Below are positions 5,101 to 6,231 of a stretch of DNA of 6,231 nt, piece by piece (the stretch's first letter is position 1; every line of letters starts with the position of its first letter). The notes beneath the pieces are model-generated. The model did not search any database. It saw only the letters and a list, made by a program, of their open reading frames with translations, and was not told where the DNA came from. Made by a program: the position numbers and the translations under genes. The DNA is taken from positions 1 to 6,231 of the forward strand of contig JAQGKH010000257.1 of NCBI GenBank assembly GCA_028290225.1, given 5' to 3'. This DNA is from Devosia sp. (GTDB lineage: Bacteria; Pseudomonadota; Alphaproteobacteria; Rhizobiales; Devosiaceae).

Positions 5101-6231
5101 TCAGATGGCGCCGACGCCTTCTATCTCTATTTCGACATCGTCGATGCCGAGCTTTTTGAGCGGCACCAGGGTCAGAGCGGGCAGGCCGTTGGCGAAGAAG
5201 GGTTCGATGCGGGACATGACCGTGTCGATGTCCGCCGGGTCGCCATCGGTGGCATAAAACACTGTGACCTTTCCCAGGCAGTCCACGGTTTGGCCCAGGC
5301 CGCCCAGGATGGAAGCAATGCATCCCATGACATTGATGGTTTGCTTGCCCAGGTCCTTAGGATGCAGCGCTTGTCCGGTGACGGTGCAGGCCACCTGCCC
5401 GCCCGTGATGATCATGCCGTTAAGTTCCAGCCCCTGTTCGAACGAGACCGGGATCGGCCAATCCCAAACCCCTTTGGGCCAGCTGGTGCGGCGTGCCGCA
5501 GCGGTGCCGTCCGCATTTACCAGGCCCAGTGCTTCCTGGCGGATCAACTGGCCGGCAGGGTAGGGACCCGGAACCGGAACGCCGGTCGCGCCGGGCCCGG
5601 GCTTGACGAAGGCATCTGACCGCACCCGGGCGGCCATGGACCAATCGGCAGTGGTGCCAAAGCCGACATAGTAGGTGTTCAACTTGGCGATGCAGGAAGC
5701 GTCAGCCCCTACCTGCTCCAAAGCACCGGCTAGATTGTTGATGGTCGCCTTGGCCTGGGCGACAATGTCACCGGCATGGAGCGTGTTGCCGGCTTCATCC
5801 ACCGACATCTGGGCGCCAACAAATACCAGGTCTGCCGCACGGATGGCGCTGGAAAAGCCATAGGGCCCAGGCGCGGTGCGCCTGGCGGCGGAACGGGGCG
5901 AGACAGGGTCGATGGCGATCGCCTCGAGCTGCAGCAGGCCGCCATTGGGAATGCTGGGCAAAGGAATGGCCGTCAGCACCGGGGCCGGTGTGCCGGGAAC
6001 CAGTTCGCGCAGCCGTGCCAGAACCGCCGGCTCCTGAGCTACCAGGTCGTTGTGGTAAAACAATCCCAGCTTGACCACGTCCGAGAGCGAGGCGCCTGCC
6101 AGTGCCAGGGCGGCGGCGACCTTGGCGACGGCAATCTCAAGCTGCTCAATCGCGGTGGCAGGTTGGTCGGGAGCCGCGGATTGTGCCGAAATGAAAATGA
6201 CATCCTGCGAGCGCCCGAAAGGCCGGGCGGT
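5101..6231 (-). CDS. Triple RidA-like domain protein (N terminus off the right edge)
   Basis: The frame is open to the window edge, giving 376 visible residues before the TGA at 5101-5103. The GTG at 6078 is therefore internal: codons between it and the edge encode the front of a RidA fold (DVIFISAQSA). Three tandem RidA/YjgF-like units can be delimited. Unit 1 covers about 6231-5908 and ends in LQLEAIAID. Unit 2 covers about 5907-5518, with GPYGFS, LVFVGAQMS and QEALGLV. Unit 3 covers about 5517-5104, with LNGMIITGGQ, CLGKVTVFYATDGD and VEIEIEGVG. Single RidA chains are about 130 residues and form trimers that deaminate reactive enamine/imine intermediates. By my alignment, the arginine that binds substrate carboxylate in E. 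coli RidA (R105) is P, T and L in units 1-3. The E120 position is Q, R and E. Classical 2-aminoacrylate deaminase activity is therefore doubtful. It sits 36 bases upstream of the binding-protein gene and heads the visible operon. Confidence 0.85.
   Translation of the reverse strand, partial: TARPFGRSQDVIFISAQSAAPDQPATAIEQLEIAVAKVAAALALAGASLSDVVKLGLFYHNDLVAQEPAVLARLRELVPGTPAPVLTAIPLPSIPNGGLLQLEAIAIDPVSPRSAARRTAPGPYGFSSAIRAADLVFVGAQMSVDEAGNTLHAGDIVAQAKATINNLAGALEQVGADASCIAKLNTYYVGFGTTADWSMAARVRSDAFVKPGPGATGVPVPGPYPAGQLIRQEALGLVNADGTAAARRTSWPKGVWDWPIPVSFEQGLELNGMIITGGQVACTVTGQALHPKDLGKQTINVMGCIASILGGLGQTVDCLGKVTVFYATDGDPADIDTVMSRIEPFFANGLPALTLVPLKKLGIDDVEIEIEGVGAI

Noticed and set aside
4369..5619. 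A 416-codon open frame on the + strand, antisense to the binding-protein and RidA-like genes
   Set aside because: It has the same antisense-shadow composition and no family motif, while the minus-strand genes have clear domains and ribosome binding sites.
6076..6078. GTG as the start of the RidA-like gene
   Set aside because: The frame continues open to the window edge, and the 51 extra codons encode the front half of the first RidA-like unit, so this codon is internal.

Overview
The window is GC-rich. Its densely packed, high-GC3 genes and the families present suggest a proteobacterium, most likely an alphaproteobacterium of the Hyphomicrobiales type (Devosia- or Rhizobium-like). The taxonomic guess is inference from style only. 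Two parts meet tail to tail near base 1390.

Left part (1-1375, + strand). The edge holds what may be the last codons of an upstream gene. A small unrecognised ORF (61-366) follows, possibly coupled to it through a TTGA stop/start overlap. About 145-270 bases with no convincing gene come next, including a perfect 8-bp inverted repeat. Then comes a decayed C-terminal piece of a GH78 alpha-L-rhamnosidase ending at 1375. It has lost most of its catalytic domain and appears to carry a frameshift near 645. This side looks like an eroded sugar-utilisation locus.

Right part (1404-6231, - strand). Five genes lie in one direction with gaps of 19-57 bases and read as one operon. In transcription order they are: a protein of three fused RidA-like domains (5' end off the right edge), a periplasmic polar-amino-acid binding protein, a HisP-type ABC ATPase, a single HisM/GlnP-type permease, and an M20D amidohydrolase of the hippurate / N-acyl-amino-acid hydrolase type. 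A GC-rich hairpin with a short T-run between the binding-protein and ATPase genes could act as a leaky terminator, making more binding protein than membrane parts. The operon promoter is not in the window.

Taken together, the operon looks like an uptake-and-deconjugation system. A solute-binding protein and ABC importer bring in an amino acid or amino-acid conjugate, the M20D enzyme cleaves an amide bond, and the RidA-like protein acts on a downstream reactive intermediate or has a binding role. The substrate cannot be read from the sequence. The most unusual item is the triple RidA-like fusion, because RidA proteins normally work as trimers of single-domain chains.
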